A stretch of 64,000 nt of DNA from Dactylis glomerata (lineage: Eukaryota > Streptophyta > Magnoliopsida > Poales > Poaceae). The stretch lies in NCBI GenBank assembly GCA_007115705.1, contig QXEO01000170.1:372001-436000 (forward strand), read 5' to 3'. Shown piece by piece: positions 11,809-24,785 of this stretch; within the stretch, counting starts at the first letter, position 1; each line of letters begins with the position of its first letter. The position numbers and the translations under genes are program-made. The notes under the pieces are model-generated. The model worked only from the letters and a program-made list of their open reading frames with translations. It was not told where the DNA came from and did no database searches.

Positions 11809-12530
11809 ATGGTTGGTTTCTTTGAAACTAAATCTTTTTGGCAAGGTGGGTTCACGGAAGAGCAGCAAAATTATTATGATGAACACCGCTTGTCACAAAA
11901 AGGGAAACACTTATGGGAACAGATCAATAGATTATATATCATTGCTAGAAATGTGTGCTCTACTTATAATGTTACTTATTGCTTTGATGAATCTTGTTGC
12001 TGTAGGAGGTATAAACACCTCCCTTTTCAATGCGAGTATAATGATGATGTTACCATATCTTCTTATATTAATGGAAATTATGACTTTTATGATGTGGATC
12101 AAATTGACGAATTTATTGCTTGGAAGGGTGCATTCGAACTTGCTTATTTGCTTGAAAATACTGATGATGCACCTTATAAATATGAGGTTTATGATATACT
12201 CACATTTTACTTTGATAATTACAAGGAAGGAAATGGCTATATTCTTAAATATCTTAATAGATGCTCTCCAACGGAAGAGACTAATACCTTGAAGGAGCCT
12301 ATGGAAGAAGAAATTGCTGAAACTGGAAGCTCATTGGATGAAAAAGAGGAGGAGAGTGATGACCAAGAGGAGGAAGAATGGAGCTACCCATGTCTACCTC
12401 CCAATAAGAGTAACTCTCTAACTAATACCTTAATTGATCGCCCTCCATGCTTAACAAAAGAGGGTGACTGTGATATTTATATTGTTGAGTTTGTTCATGA
12501 TGCTACTGAAAATTATTATGAGAGAGGAAA
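11809..12530 (+). pseudogene. Element B unknown ORF, 5' part, cut by element C
   Basis: I do not recognise this protein. From ATG 11809 the frame stays open for about 240 residues to the C insertion at 12531, and the same frame continues at 33985 after the GGAAA duplication. Visible are MVGFFETKSFW at the start, a Cys-rich patch at about residues 45-80 with CFDESCCCRRY, an aromatic and acidic middle (YINGNYDFYD), and a Glu/Asp-rich stretch near 12340-12380. The continuation is hydrophobic. It is the only ORF of B and follows the primer site, where gag would be expected, but it does not look like gag. An envelope-like or accessory role is speculation. Being long and open with balanced composition, it was probably a real protein. 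Confidence 0.6.
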
Positions 12531-13463
12531 TGTAACATCCCATGATTTTATCAAATTTTGGGGGAAATTTTTGCTTTTGTCTTGCTTGTGTTGATTGAAA
12601 ATTCACAGGGATTTAATTTTTTTTGAGTCTATTTGAAAGATTTATTAGAAAACTATTTTAAACTTTCTATTATTTTCTTGAAGAACTTCTTTGAGAAAGA
12701 TCAATTATCAAAATACTATTTTCCATCCTTTGTCCAAACCCATGCAAGCTTGCTTGCAAAGGAGTGAATCACAAAGGTGTTTTATTTAGTAAAAATTGTA
12801 TTTTAAGAACTAAGTTTGAAAGATGATTTCAAACATTATTTTATAAAGTATTACCTCTTATTTCAAAGGATTTATTTTCACACCCTATTTAGCTTTATGC
12901 AAGCAAACCCCTTTTGTTTAGTTTATGAAAACCTTTTGAAAATCTTGTTCCAATTCTAAAAAACTGGTTTTCTTGCAGTGTTAAATCACTTCATTGACTT
13001 TTAGAAAATTTCTATAAAGTTTATCCTCTGATTTTAAAAGGATTTATTTTGAAAACCCTAATTTTATGCAATAAAGCCCTTTGATCAATTATAAAGCTTT
13101 ATTAAAATTTTGCTTAAATTGTGAAAAATATGTTTGTTACTGTCCTGGATTGTTGTCTTAAATTTTAGAAATTTTACAAATTGGTTTGAAGTCATTTGGA
13201 TTTAAAATACAAAAGTTTTGAAGCAAAACAGAAAACAAAAGGAAAAAGAACCAGAACAAAAAAAAAGAGAAAGGCAGCCACTGGGCCGACCCGGGAATTG
13301 GACCAGCCCAGAAGCCACCGAACCAGCCCACCCGCGGCCTCTCCTCCCCTACCCTTTCCTTCTTACCTTTCTTCCTCACTGGAAACCGATGAGCCCGAGG
13401 ATCTCGCCCCTCTCCCCTCTTAAATACTCATTACACCCTGCCCGATTCGACGCCCCGGCCACA

Positions 13464-13473
13464 CCTATAAATA
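13464..13473 (+). promoter_or_regulatory. TATA-like box in the GC-rich block of the C LTR
   Basis: CTATAAATAG sits in a GC-rich, pyrimidine-rich block typical of grass promoters. It is kept at about 21250 in the 3' LTR. The downstream sequence is GC-rich with no long conserved ORF. Confidence 0.55.
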
Positions 13474-14499
13474 GCCCATGACCCCCTCTAGCTTTCCCCT
13501 CTCCTCCCGTAACCTGAGACGCCGCCAGGCCATCGACATTTCTCGCCGGAGCTCCGCCACCCGCTCAGCCATCGACGGCAAAATCCGTCGGGTACAGAGA
13601 GCCCGAGTTCTACCTCCCAGTCTCTCGAACTTCTCCTCCTCCTACCGCCCCTCCCATTAATTTCTCCCCGGTCATTTCGCATCACAGAGCTGCCGGAGAA
13701 GTGAGCCCGAAGCCGCCGTCATCTCCAGCCACTCCCCGGCCTCGCCACGGAAGGAATCCGACGCTGCTGACCAAGCTTCCGAGTTCGCCGTCCTCTGTAG
13801 CATGTCGTCCACCTCCCCATCGCCGTCGCAGACCACCGGAGTAACGCCGCCGTCGACTCCAGTGTGCACCTCGCCGGAAATCTATCGCCGATGACCCCAG
13901 GACAAGTTTTCCGGTGAGTCTCTGGTCAACTTGATCTGAGCCGTCCAGATTATGAAGATCCAATGGCCTCCATCCGTCCAATTACCGAATCGGTATCCTC
14001 CAGTGAAAAGCCGCCATGTCGCCTGCCCCTCGTCAGCCCCAGTCAAACCAGTCAATTTGAAATCAAATTCGAAATTCAAATTTCAGTTTCTGTACTGATC
14101 TTGTAAAGTCGATAGAAATTAATCCACTGGTCCAAATTTAACAAATGATATACCGTTGGAATCCTTAGAACATCTAGAATCTAGCAGTACCATAAAATCT
14201 TATATTTTATGGGTTCAATTTGAAACTATTTTCAAATTGGAATCAAACTCTCTATTAGCATGATTAATTCATATCTTGTAGTCTCTGGAATCCTCTCAAC
14301 TTGTAGAACATCATAGGATCAAGAAAATCCAAATTTGGTACGTGCACACACTTTGTGCATTCAAATTTGTCCAAATCACTATCCTAATGATAGTTTGAAT
14401 TCTATAACTTATTTTAGAGTGATTCCAATTGCAGTGACTTTGTATTACTGCAAGCTATCCAGTAGCATCACTCCCATAATTTATTGAACCATATCACAA

Positions 14500-15800
14500 T
14501 TATTCAAATTCTAATATGAGAATTTGAGTATTCCTATATAGATTAATTCTATTTCTATTTCAATCAATGATTCCTTCTACTTTAGAAAACCCTATGATCA
14601 TACCTAACTATCAAATATCATATTGAGATCACTTTGATCCAATATCATATCCATCTAAGTACATCATGTCTATTTCACACCTATTCAAATTTCAATTGAG
14701 TTATTTGAGTAAAGTGAGACATATCTTAATCATCAGTTCTACTCTTGCTGTTGAGAAATTGATTCAATTCTTCTACCATAACAGATCTTATAATCATACC
14801 TAGTCATCAATGTTGTCTACACAACATCTTGATCAAGATCATATCTACTTAGACCTATCTTGTATAGTACCCACTTATTCAAATTACAAATGTGTCATTT
14901 GAGTAAAGTGTGATACTTTCAATCTTAGTTTCTACCTTTGCTACTATGGTATTGATCAAATCAACATCATAGTACTTAACCCAATCCCATTTACTCATTA
15001 GGAACCTTAAGCCATGTTTTCAAATATCATCTATACATATCCATTACCTATAGCCACTTATTCATGTCTACTCAATCTTAGCCCTGCATTGAGCTATTCA
15101 ATTTGCATTGAGTTAATTGAGTACTTCAATGTTATAAAAATCCTAGCCTAAGCTTAAGTGTAATATATACTATTTAAGAATAATTGTTGTCACACTTATT
15201 CAATAGTATTGCTATTGCACTATTTTGTCTCTTATGTGATTTATCCACATGAGATATTCTAAGATTCAATAAGCTTTGATAAAGCATAAAGATCTCACTC
15301 ATCATATTTTGTCTAATTCATACATGTACTCAAATTGCAAATGTGCCACTTGAGTAGAATATGAATTTATCTCAAACTTAGGTTCTATTAATGTGGAGTT
15401 GTTATAACCCGTACCATAGTATGTGTTATACACCATGTTGATCAATGAACCATTGAGCCATGTCCTCAAATATCGGTCATTCATACCCCAAACCAATGCC
15501 TACTTATTTTGTTCACGTGTATTGAACTAATCAACTTGCAAATGTGCTAAATGAGTAGTTCAAGCATTCTTAAAACCTAGCCTAGTTCCTAAGTGCAATA
15601 GAAGCTATTCAAGAGTAATTGTTGTCACATTTACTCAATAGTGTTGTAGTTGCACAAATTGACTCTTGTGTAATTTATTTCGCATGAGCCATTCCAAAAC
15701 TCATTTATGCTTTGATAAAGCATAAAAACTTCATCAATTTATATTATGCCTAGTCCAATTATCTCTCCAATCATATTGATCTTTCCCCAACTAAGCTCTC
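14500..15800 (+). repeat. Diverged internal repeat modules of the LARD LTR
   Basis: Two module types recur. One has TCAAATT-CAA-TGTG followed by TTGAGTAAAGTG (near 14690, 14880 and 15330). The other carries AATTGTTGTCACA, a TTGCACAA/TTGCACTA core and CTTTGATAAAGCATAAA (15140-15300 and 15575-15735). The same modules occur in window positions 1-660 and in the C 3' LTR at about 22.3-23.6 kb. This suggests LTR growth by ancient tandem duplication. Confidence 0.7.
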
Positions 15801-17317
15801 AAATTCATATCTCACAAATCATGATCCTTTGCCATATCTTTCTTGTATTAACATCTCAATAAATCTAAACTGTTAAACAAACACCTTTCAATTGTTTGAT
15901 TTGTTTGATTGTGTTTGTATGGATTGTTTATGTTATGTTATTTCTGTGCTATAGTTGGTGTGAAGAGCTACGTGCTTAGTTGAGAAAAGTGAAACGTCGT
16001 GATCTTCAAAAAGGCAAGTGACACACATGCCCCTTACCCATTTTACTTATGCATTAGTGTTTTCACCTCTTGTAGTATGCATGATAGGTGATTTATTCAA
16101 CTGTTTTATCAAATGCTTAGATCCTAGTAGTGTGTAGCTATCCTCAAAACCCCACCTGTTAGGATGCTAAATACTTTGAAAAATATTACTGCCATGCTTT
16201 GATCACTTGATAAAGGTGTTTTGTGAACAAAATTAAGAACTTCAACTAAAATGAAACACCTGGGTGGATTGGTTTGATAAGAGGCGGCGAAGTAGGTGGG
16301 TTCTGGGACACATGCCTCGTCGAGAGGATGTGGGTTTAGAATGCCGTTCGGGATGGCCACCCAGGAACAAAGAGATGGCTATGTCTTCCATGCTTAGAGT
16401 GCTTCCAGTGCAGCCTTATGACATTATGGGCTCTGTCTTGACTGATTAGATGTGGGAGTGCAACTTGTCGGCAAGAAGTGGTGGTAGTTGAATTGTAGGT
16501 TGGGGACAGAGCTTGCCAAGTTAGTTGTCCTCTCCTTCTAAAAGGTCTCGTTTTATTTTATGTATGGGCATAAAATGAATCGTAAGGTGAAAGTGCACAA
16601 CCCTTGCAAGGTGTCAAAACTAATCGATTAGCCGTGTCCTCGGTTATGAACAATTGAGTCTCTAGACATGGAATGTACGGAAGAATCTCATCACCGATTC
16701 TGAATTATTAAAATCCGTCTAGAAACCCCTTGGTAGGAACTAAGGCCATACACTCCGAGGGGTGGTGGTGCCTGAGGTTCCAAACTTTGTTGAGTTTCGC
16801 CCAGAACTACATACCGGCCAGTATGTAATGTATGGGGGTTGTCTTGACCCTTGAAAAATAAAATTTGTTGAAATAAAGTATTAAAATGGATTTTAGGACA
16901 AATTTGGCTTTATGCAAATCAGCCTTTGAGATCCACCAGCCAAATGTCATGTAGTTAGTTTCTTTCACAATAGCCACCAAATATGTGTCATTTGCCAGTA
17001 CATCATTGTACTGACCCTTTTGGGGCTGCATATTCAAACGTGCAGGTTTTACTTCAAGTAAGGAACCAGGAGTAGGATCTCGAGCTTACATTCCAACATG
17101 TCTGCCTGTGGCACTTGATGAAGAATGGAGGCTCACTGCAACTATGCTTTATGCTGTGTACTCGTAAGGTTGAAGACCTATGTAACTAGATTTACGTTGT
17201 AATATTGATGCTATTGCAATGATTACTTATTTTGTACTGTGGTGCTATCTACTGATCCAGGGAATGGCACAGATACACAGGAGTTCTGTCTTTAGTAAAA
17301 GGCAGGGCATTACAGAA

Positions 17318-17335
17318 TGGTATCAGAGCATAGTG
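17318..17335 (+). other. Primer-binding site of LARD C
   Basis: TGGTATCAGAGCATAGTG starts 3 bases after the LTR. TGGTATCAGAGC is the usual site for initiator-Met tRNA priming in plant LTR elements. Confidence 0.9.
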
Positions 17336-17600
17336 TTGCCTGTAGGATCGAGACCCTAGGTTTGGAATAGAAATAGGAAGACCCTAGGATAAAAATTCTC
17401 TATCTCATCTTTCTTCTATTTATTAAAGAAAAATGTTTGCATTTTGAACTCCTTGTATTCTCTCCTACTTCCTCTCCAAATGTTTCCTAATACTATAGCT
17501 GACCCTACCCTGAAATCATCAACAAAGGATAGAAGATCGCAATGTGCCAGAGGTGTGAGACTGATACTCCATATATTTCCCTTGACTCCATATAAGGGAA

Positions 17601-17864
17601 CTTGGAGAAAGACTCAAGTGGAGACTTCATAATACTCAGCAAGACCTCAAAGAAGAAAAGGAAGACACTACTGCATTGAAGGCAACCATAATTCAACTTC
17701 AAGGTGACATGGAAAAGTTGGTATCTGAACTTAATGATCAAGGAGACCTCATCAAAACCAAGGACGAGCAAATTACCAATCTACTGAATAGCTGGACCAG
17801 AACAATGGATCCGTATGAAAGAGAACCAAAAAGTTTAGTTGGACCTCCATTTAGGAAATTTTAA
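17601..17864 (+). pseudogene. Coiled-coil coding fragment in LARD C
   Basis: An open frame encodes a strongly heptad-like, charged segment (TQQDLKEEKED; LQGDMEKLVSEL) and ends at 17862-17864. It lies just after the primer site, where gag is expected, and could be a gag remnant. No start codon or upstream continuation is clear in this frame, so I treat it as a fragment. Confidence 0.4.
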
Positions 17865-18346
17865 TAAGCAACGACGTGTAATAAACGTTATGGTCATACC
17901 GACTTGTGGATGATCGTACCTTCCCGTTTGTTTTGAAAACTAGTTTGCTTGTTATGATGAATGTTTGTTAGATATTGGTTGTAAGATGAATTGTTTTGAT
18001 CTATTGTGTTTGGGTAGGAATCTTCTTTAGACCCCTTCTATCTAATGCTCATCTATGCTAAGACCTAAGCTTGACCTAAACACAAACAAATGCATTCTCA
18101 ATGACAGAACAACTACAATGACCCTCAGTTGGAGATAAGGATACATTGTACAACAACAAGAGGTAGTGTTTCAAGTACAAGAGACTGAAACCTTACGCAA
18201 GAGGTTGCACAAAGGATGATGCCCCAAGACTCCAGTAAGCTAGGATAGCCGAAGGATACCACGCAAACAATAAGAAGACACCCCAAGGTGTAGCTAATGT
18301 GGAAATAATACTATTCAACCACCTCAGGCAAGAAAGGTGGAAAGTG

Positions 18347-18388
18347 CAAACAGAGCAATGGAAAGGACAAACAGAGCAATGGAAAGGA
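18347..18388 (+). repeat. Two perfect 21-bp tandem copies
   Basis: The unit CAAACAGAGCAATGGAAAGGA occurs twice in direct succession in the non-coding part of LARD C. The likely origin is local duplication. Confidence 0.9.
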
Positions 18389-18950
18389 TTTTATTCCGTC
18401 TTGAATGGCAAACCAAAGGATCTACAACTTAAGGATTATTGCCATGAACTTTGTTGAAAACCTCTAGCTAAGAACGATAGATTTTGTTTTCAAAATTCAA
18501 AATAAGATTTGGGAACTTGGTTCCAATTTCAACAAAACTTTTGTTTAAAAGCTAGTGAGGTTGACCAAGAGTTAGAATGCGAGATGCACCAAACCAAATA
18601 CAAGGTAATGATTGGGTGCGACATGGATTTGCGCCCCATGACGACTACTCATATTGTTCGCTCTTGTATGAGGAATGGCAAATCTAGAGAGACATACCTA
18701 CATGAGAGACGACGTTGATAAACCTTAACCCTAGGAGGATAAGATGTTACACCCTTATAGTGAGCCAGTGTGGCCAAAACGTAGGAATACGGTGAGAATT
18801 TGGTATTTGAACGACTTCACGAATCAAAAACGTTTTGCTCAGTGGGTTTTGAATATGAAGACCGTTCAGTTTCGGCTGCTGCCTGTTCGATTCACTTTCC
18901 CGACCCTTCGTTTCAACTCCCCACATGGTCTTTTCGGCTACCTTCCTGAG

Positions 18951-18960
18951 CCTATAAAAG
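18951..18960 (+). promoter_or_regulatory. TATA-like box before the LARD C ORF
   Basis: CCTATAAAAG is followed by a 50-base CA/GA-rich leader and then ATG 19011. Although the frame is open upstream to 18744, this layout looks like a promoter and 5' UTR. Confidence 0.5.
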
Positions 18961-19010
18961 GGAAATCACTCCTCTCCAGAGAGTCACAACAGAGACAGCC
19001 ACCACTACCT

Positions 19011-19646
19011 ATGAGATTTCCTCCTGGTTTCAAAGCTTTACGCCGCCGAAGTCTACCCCATCCCGACCTGCGATGTTATGAGACAACTCTCCAAATCCCT
19101 GAAACTACTTTCCTGCCCATGAGAACTTCGTTAGATCCCTTATTCTTGCAAAGGAATTCACCTTCGAGGTATGATCAAGTCTTCCAGCGTCTTCCAATGT
19201 CTATGAAGATGGTTGCGAAAGGAATTCTTAAGGACCATCTGGTACTAGTGGCATATAGCATGATGAGCACCAGTATCAAGAAAAGGTTCAACAATGCTGG
19301 TTATAAGGCGACCTTCCGTCCCTTAAAGGTGCAAGTACCTCTTACAGAGTCCACCTTGTTTACCCCTATGAAATGCATGAGAAGACTGCAGAGAGATGCC
19401 ATCCAGATTCATTGGGATGTGTGGTCTCATCATGTTCGTGGGGAAAGCATGCAGTACTTGGCACTGAGTTATCTTTTGAGATTCTTGGAACGAAATCAGC
19501 TAAAAAGCAACAAGGAGTATGGTGATAACCTGTATGATTTCTTGGCCTTGGTGAGGACCGACCAAGAAAAGGCTAGATACACATTCTTGGAATATGTACA
19601 ACAACCCGAAAGGTTACCAGAACAGAATGGTATCGTGGAAAATTGA
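19011..19646 (+). CDS. Unrecognised 211-residue ORF of LARD C
   Basis: I do not recognise this protein. The chosen start is ATG 19011, 51 bases after a TATA-like box; the frame is open to 18744, but the upstream 89 codons read like promoter and leader sequence. The product is basic and rich in Arg, Leu and Met: an Arg/Pro-rich start (RFPPGFKALRRR), a middle with SMKMVAKGILKDH, and an Arg/Gln-rich C-terminal part with helix-like stretches (YLLRFLERNQ, YTFLEYVQQ). No signal peptide, membrane span, zinc finger or retroviral motif is seen. It is the only sizeable ORF between the two LTRs. LARDs are generally thought to be non-coding, so the ORF may be a captured fragment or chance. Confidence 0.4.
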   Translation: MRFPPGFKALRRRSLPHPDLRCYETTLQIPETTFLPMRTSLDPLFLQRNSPSRYDQVFQRLPMSMKMVAKGILKDHLVLVAYSMMSTSIKKRFNNAGYKATFRPLKVQVPLTESTLFTPMKCMRRLQRDAIQIHWDVWSHHVRGESMQYLALSYLLRFLERNQLKSNKEYGDNLYDFLALVRTDQEKARYTFLEYVQQPERLPEQNGIVEN

Positions 19647-20239
19647 AGAGCAGAATGATATAATGAAGCAATCATAAGATGAAGAACCTCTAAGGATGAT
19701 GATAAGGAAGTTGAGATGATGAGAGGATACCCTCTCAGCTTGGTCTTCTGAATGACCCAAAGAGGAGACAACTCAGCTTGGTCCTCTGATTGAACCAAAG
19801 AGTGACTCCTCAGTGTCCAAAGTAGTTCAACAACTACCCCGTTGGATAGAAAGCTCTACAATAGAGTAAGATTACCTCAAGCAACCCCATAAGGAAGGTT
19901 GGTGCCTGGATTTGTGAATAGACACCCACCTATTGTAAATGAAGATGTGGACTACCTTATTGAAGACAACGCGATGGATGATATCTGCTATTCACCAGAA
20001 TTAGATGGAACCCTTGGTATGCCCACTTTTGAACATAGTAGCGATCATCAAAGTTTTGAAGAAGGACGATTTAGAGAAAATGGCTCAACAGTGAATGCAA
20101 GCTGGGAACAAAATGCAAGTGCCTAAGGAAGCATCAAGATACCACCAAGAGGATTTTTCTTTTAAGGGTGGTAGCCACCCAGATAACCTAATACCTACTT
20201 TCTTTCTAGCCTCTCCAATCTCGGGGACGAGATTTCTTT

Positions 20240-20253
20240 TAAGGGTGGTAGTC
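20240..20253 (+). other. Polypurine-tract region of LARD C
   Basis: AAGGGTGGTAGTC lies directly before the 3' LTR start TGTAACATCC at 20254. A similar AAGGGTGGTAG occurs at about 20163, both following TTTCTTTT or TTTTCTTTT, so this block is locally duplicated. Confidence 0.7.
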
Positions 20254-23200
20254 TGTAACATCCCAAGATTTTATCAAATTTTGGGGGAAATTTTTGCTTT
20301 TGTCTTGCTTGTGTTGATTGAAAATTCACAGGGATTTAATTTTTTTTGAGTCTATTTGAAAGCTTTATTAGAAAACTATTTTAAACTTTCTATTATTTTC
20401 TTGAAGAACTTCTTTGAGAAAGATCAATTATCAAAATACTATTTTCCATCCTTTGTCCAAACCCATGCAAGCTTGCTTGCAAAGGAGTGAATCACAAAGG
20501 TGTTTTATTTAGTAAAAATTGTATTTTAAGAACTAAGTTTGAAAGATGATTTCAAACATTATTTTATAAAGTATTACCTCTTATTTCAAAGGATTTATTT
20601 TCACACCCTATTTAGCTTTATCCAAGCAAACCCCTTTTGTTTAGTTTATGAGAACCTTTTGAAAATCTTGTTCCAATTCTAAAAACTGGTTTTCTTGCAG
20701 TGTTAAATCACTGCATTGACTTTTAGAAAATTTCTATAAAGTTTATCCTCTGATTTTAAAAGGATTTATTTTGAAAACCCTAATTTTATGCAATAAAGCC
20801 CTTTGATCAATTATAAAGCTTTATTAAAAATTTTGCTCAAATTGTGAAAAATATGTTTGTTACTGTTCTGGATTGTTGTCTTAAATTTTAGAAATTTTAC
20901 AAATTGGTTTGAAGTCATTTGGATTTAAAATACAAAAGTTTTGAAGCAAAACAGAAAACAAAAGGAAAAAGAACCAGAAGAAAAAAAAAGAGAAAGGCAG
21001 CCACTGGGCCGACCCGGGAATCGGACCAGCCCAGAAGCCACCGAACCAGCCCACCCGTGGCCTCTCCTCCCCTCCCTTTCCTTCTGACCTTTTTCTTATT
21101 ATTTTTTTACGCTGACGGCCGAGACCCACCCGTCAGTATCATCCCCTCCAACGGTTTCTTCCTCACTGGAAACCGACGAGCCCGAGGATCTCGCCCCTCT
21201 CCCCTCTTAAATCCTCATTACACCCTGCCCGTTTCGACGCCCCGGCCACACCTATAAATAGCCCGTGACCCCCTCTAGCTTTCCCCTCTCCTCCCGTAAC
21301 CTGAGACACCGCCAGGCCATCGACATTTCACGCCGGAGCTCCGCCACCCGCTCGGCCATCGACGACAAAATCCATCGGGTACAGAGAGCCCGAGTTCTAC
21401 CTCCCAGTCTCTCAAACTTCTCCTCCTCCTACCGCCCCTCCCATTAATTTTTCCCCGGTCATTTCGCATCACAGAGCCGCCGGAGAAGTGAGCCCGAAGC
21501 CGCCGTCATCTCCAGCCACTCCCCGGCCTCGCCACGGAAGGAATCCGACGCTGCTGACCAAGCTTCCGAGTTCGCCGTCCTCTGCAGCATGTCGTCCACC
21601 TCCCCATCACCATCGCGGAGCACCGGAGTAACGCCGCCGTCGACTCCAGTGCGCACCTCGCCGGAAATCTATCGCCGATGACCCCAGGACAAGTTTTCCG
21701 GTGAGTCTCTGGTCAACTTGATCTGAGCCGTCCAGATTATGAAGATCCAACGGCCTCCATCCGTCCAATTACCGAATCGGTATCCTCCAGTGAAAAGCCG
21801 CCACGTCGCCTGCCCCTCGTCAGCCCCAGTCAAACCAGTCAATTTGAAATCAAATTCGAAATTCAAATTTCAGTTTCTGTACTGATCTTGTAAAATCGAT
21901 AGAAATTAATCCACTGGTCCAAATTTAACAAATGATATACCGTTAGAATCTTAGAACATCTAGAATTTAGCAGTACCATAAAATCTTATATTTTATGGGT
22001 TCAATTTGAAACTATTTTCAAATTGGAATCAAACTCTCTATTAGCATGATTAATTCATATCTTTAGAATCAAGTGTCCAAAAATTACAATTTTGTAGTCT
22101 CTGGAATCCTCTCAACTTGTAGAACATCATAGGATCAAGAAAATCCAAATTTGGTACGTGCACACACTTTGTGCATTCAAATTTGTCCAAATCACTATCC
22201 TAATCATAGTTTGAATTCTACAACTTATTTTAGAGTGATTCCAATTGCAGTGACTTTGTATTACTGCAAGCTATCCAGTAGCATCACTCCCATAATTTAT
22301 TGAACCATATCACAATTATTCAAATTCTAATATGAGAATTTGAGTATTCCTATATAGATTAATTCTATTTCTATTTCAATCAATGATTCCTTCTACTTTA
22401 GAAAACCCTATGATCATACCTAACTCTCAAATATCATATTGAGATCACTTTGATCCAATGTCATATCCATCTAAGTACATCATGTCTATTTCACACTTAT
22501 TCAAATTTCAATTGAGTTATTTGAGTAAAGTGAGACATGTCTTAATCATCAGTTCTACTCTTGCTGTTGAGGAATTGATTCAATTCTTCTACCATAACAG
22601 ATCTTATAATCATAACTAGTCATCAATGTTGTCTACACAACATCTTGATAAAGATCATATCTACTTAGACCTATCTTGTATAGTACCCACTTATTCAAAT
22701 TACAAATGTGTCATTTGAGTAAAGTGTGATACTTTCAATCTTAGTTTCTACCTTTGCTACTATGGTATTGATCAAATCAACATCATAGTACTTAACCCAA
22801 TCCCATTTACTCATTAGGAACCTTAAGCCATGTTTTCAAATATCATCTATACATATCCATTACCTATAGCCACTTATTCATGTCTACTCAATCTTAGCCC
22901 TGCATTGAGCTATTCAATTTGCATTGAGTTAATTGAGTACTTCAATGTTATAAAAATCCTAGCCTAAGCTTAAGTGTAATATATACTATTTAAGAATAAT
23001 TGTTGTCACACTTATTCAATAGTATTGCTATTGCACTATTTTGTCTCTTATGTGATTTACCCACATGAGATATTCTAAGATTCAATAAGCTTTGATAAAG
23101 CATAAAGATCTCACTCATCATATTTTGTCTAATTCATACATGTACTCAAATTGCAAATGTGCCACTTGAGTAGAATATGAATTTATCTCAAACTTAGGTT

Positions 23201-24413
23201 CTATTAATGTGGAGTTGTTATAACCCGTACTATAGTATGTGTTATACACCATGTTGATCAATGAACCATTGAGCCATGTCCTCAAATATCGGTCATTCAT
23301 ACCCCAAACCAATGCCTACTTATTTTGTTCACGTGTATTGAACTAATCAACTTGCAAATGTGCTAAATGAGTAGTTCAAGCATTCTTAAAACCTAGCCTA
23401 GTTCCTAAGTGCAATAGAAGCTATTCAAGAGTAATTGTTGTCACATTTACTCAATAGTGTTGTAGTTGCACAAATTGACTCTTGTGTAATTTATTTCGCA
23501 TGAGCCATTCCAAAACTCATTTATGCTTTGATAAAGCATAAAAACTTCATCAATTTATATTATGCCTAGTCCAATTATCTCTCCAATCATATTGATCTTT
23601 CCCCAACTAAGCTCTCAAATTCATATCTCACAAATCATGATCCTTTGCCATATCTTTCTTGTATTAACATCTCAATAAATCTAAACTGTTAAACAAACAC
23701 CTTTCAATTGTTTGATTTGTTTGATTGTGTTTGTATGGATTGTTTATGTTATGTTATTTCTATGCTATAGTTGGTGTGAAGAGCTACGTGCTTAGTTGAG
23801 AAAAGTGAAACGTCGTGATCTTCAAAAAGGCAAGTGACACACATGCCCCTTACCCATTTTACTTATGCATTAGTGTTTTCACCTCTTGTAGTATGCATGA
23901 TAGGTGATTTATTCAACTGTTTTATCAAATGCTTAGATCCTAGTAGTGTGTAGCTATCCTCAAAACCCCACCTGTTAGGATGCTAAATACTTTGAAAAAT
24001 ATTACTGCCATGCTTTGATCACTTGATAAAGGTGTTTTGTGAACAAAATTAAGAACTTCAACTAAAATGAAACACCTGGGTGGATTGGTTTGATAAGAGG
24101 CGGCGAAGTAGGTGGGTTCTGGGACACATGCCTCGTCGAGAGGATGTGGGTTCAGAATGCCGTTCGGGATGGCCACCCAGGAACAAAGAGATGGCTATGT
24201 CTTCCATGCTTAGAGTGCTTCCAGTGCAGCCTTATGACATTATGGGCTCTGTCTTGACTGATTAGATGTGGGAGTGCAACTTGTCGGCAAGAAGTGGTGG
24301 TAGTTGAATTGTAGGTTGGGGACAGAGCTTGCCAAGTTAGTTGTCCTCTTCTTCTAAAAGGTCTCGTTTCATTTTATGTATGGGCATAAAATGAATCGTA
24401 AGGTGAAAGTGCA
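20254..24413 (+). repeat. 3' LTR of LARD C, first part (before element D)
   Basis: Matches 12531-16595 of the 5' LTR. It is interrupted at 24413 by element D, with target GTGCA (24409-24413), and resumes at 33258. It has about 65 bases at about 21090-21160 and about 30 bases at about 22065-22095 that the 5' LTR lacks. Confidence 0.93.
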
Positions 24414-24748
24414 TGACAAGGGTATAGCTAATAGAGCCCGTTAGTTGAGTACCCCTGAGGCCCGTTGAGTTAGGCCCAATTGTAATGATAGTCGAATACG
24501 AGTTACTACCGTATGTCGATATTTGTAATCTGTATCGAACCCGACCCGATCCTCGAGACCTAGCCACCTATATATAGGGGCCAGGAGAGGACGGGGGAGG
24601 GCAGATTGAAAGCAAGCCAGGTTGAATACCCAAGTTTACTTTCGATATACATCTATTTCTATTAACTTTACCTTTGAGTTCATTCGACGCCCTATCTCCA
24701 CGATCCTAAGTCCTTCATATAGGACATTTGTCGAGTTAACCCTCGTCA
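24414..24748 (+). repeat. 5' LTR of element D
   Basis: TGACAAGGGT to CCCTCGTCA, 335 bp. It includes a TATATATAGGGG TATA-like box near 24571. It is related to the LTR of G (52677-52825 plus 54449-54642). Confidence 0.95.
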
Positions 24749-24750
24749 AT

Positions 24751-24768
24751 TGGCGCCGACCGTGGGGA
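24751..24768 (+). other. Primer-binding site of element D
   Basis: TGGCGCCGACCGTGGGGA starts two bases after the LTR. It fits the 3' end of a tRNA ending in CCA, but I cannot name the tRNA with confidence; it differs from the Athila-type site of A and B. Confidence 0.75.
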
Positions 24769-24785
24769 CTCTGGGCGTTGGAGTC

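Larger units (their letters stand above)
12531..17314 (+). repeat. 5' LTR of LARD C (4.8 kb)
   Basis: This is a 4784-bp repeat. It has an AT-rich start, a GC-rich promoter-like block (13270-13960), a long block of diverged internal repeats (about 14.5-15.8 kb) and a 3' part shared with window positions 1-2231. Compared with the 3' LTR it lacks about 65 bases at around 13370 and about 30 bases near 14270. Confidence 0.93.

Noticed and set aside
24750..24785. Gag start of element D at the TTG at 24750
   Set aside because: The bases overlap the primer-binding site; the first ATG in frame is at 24786.
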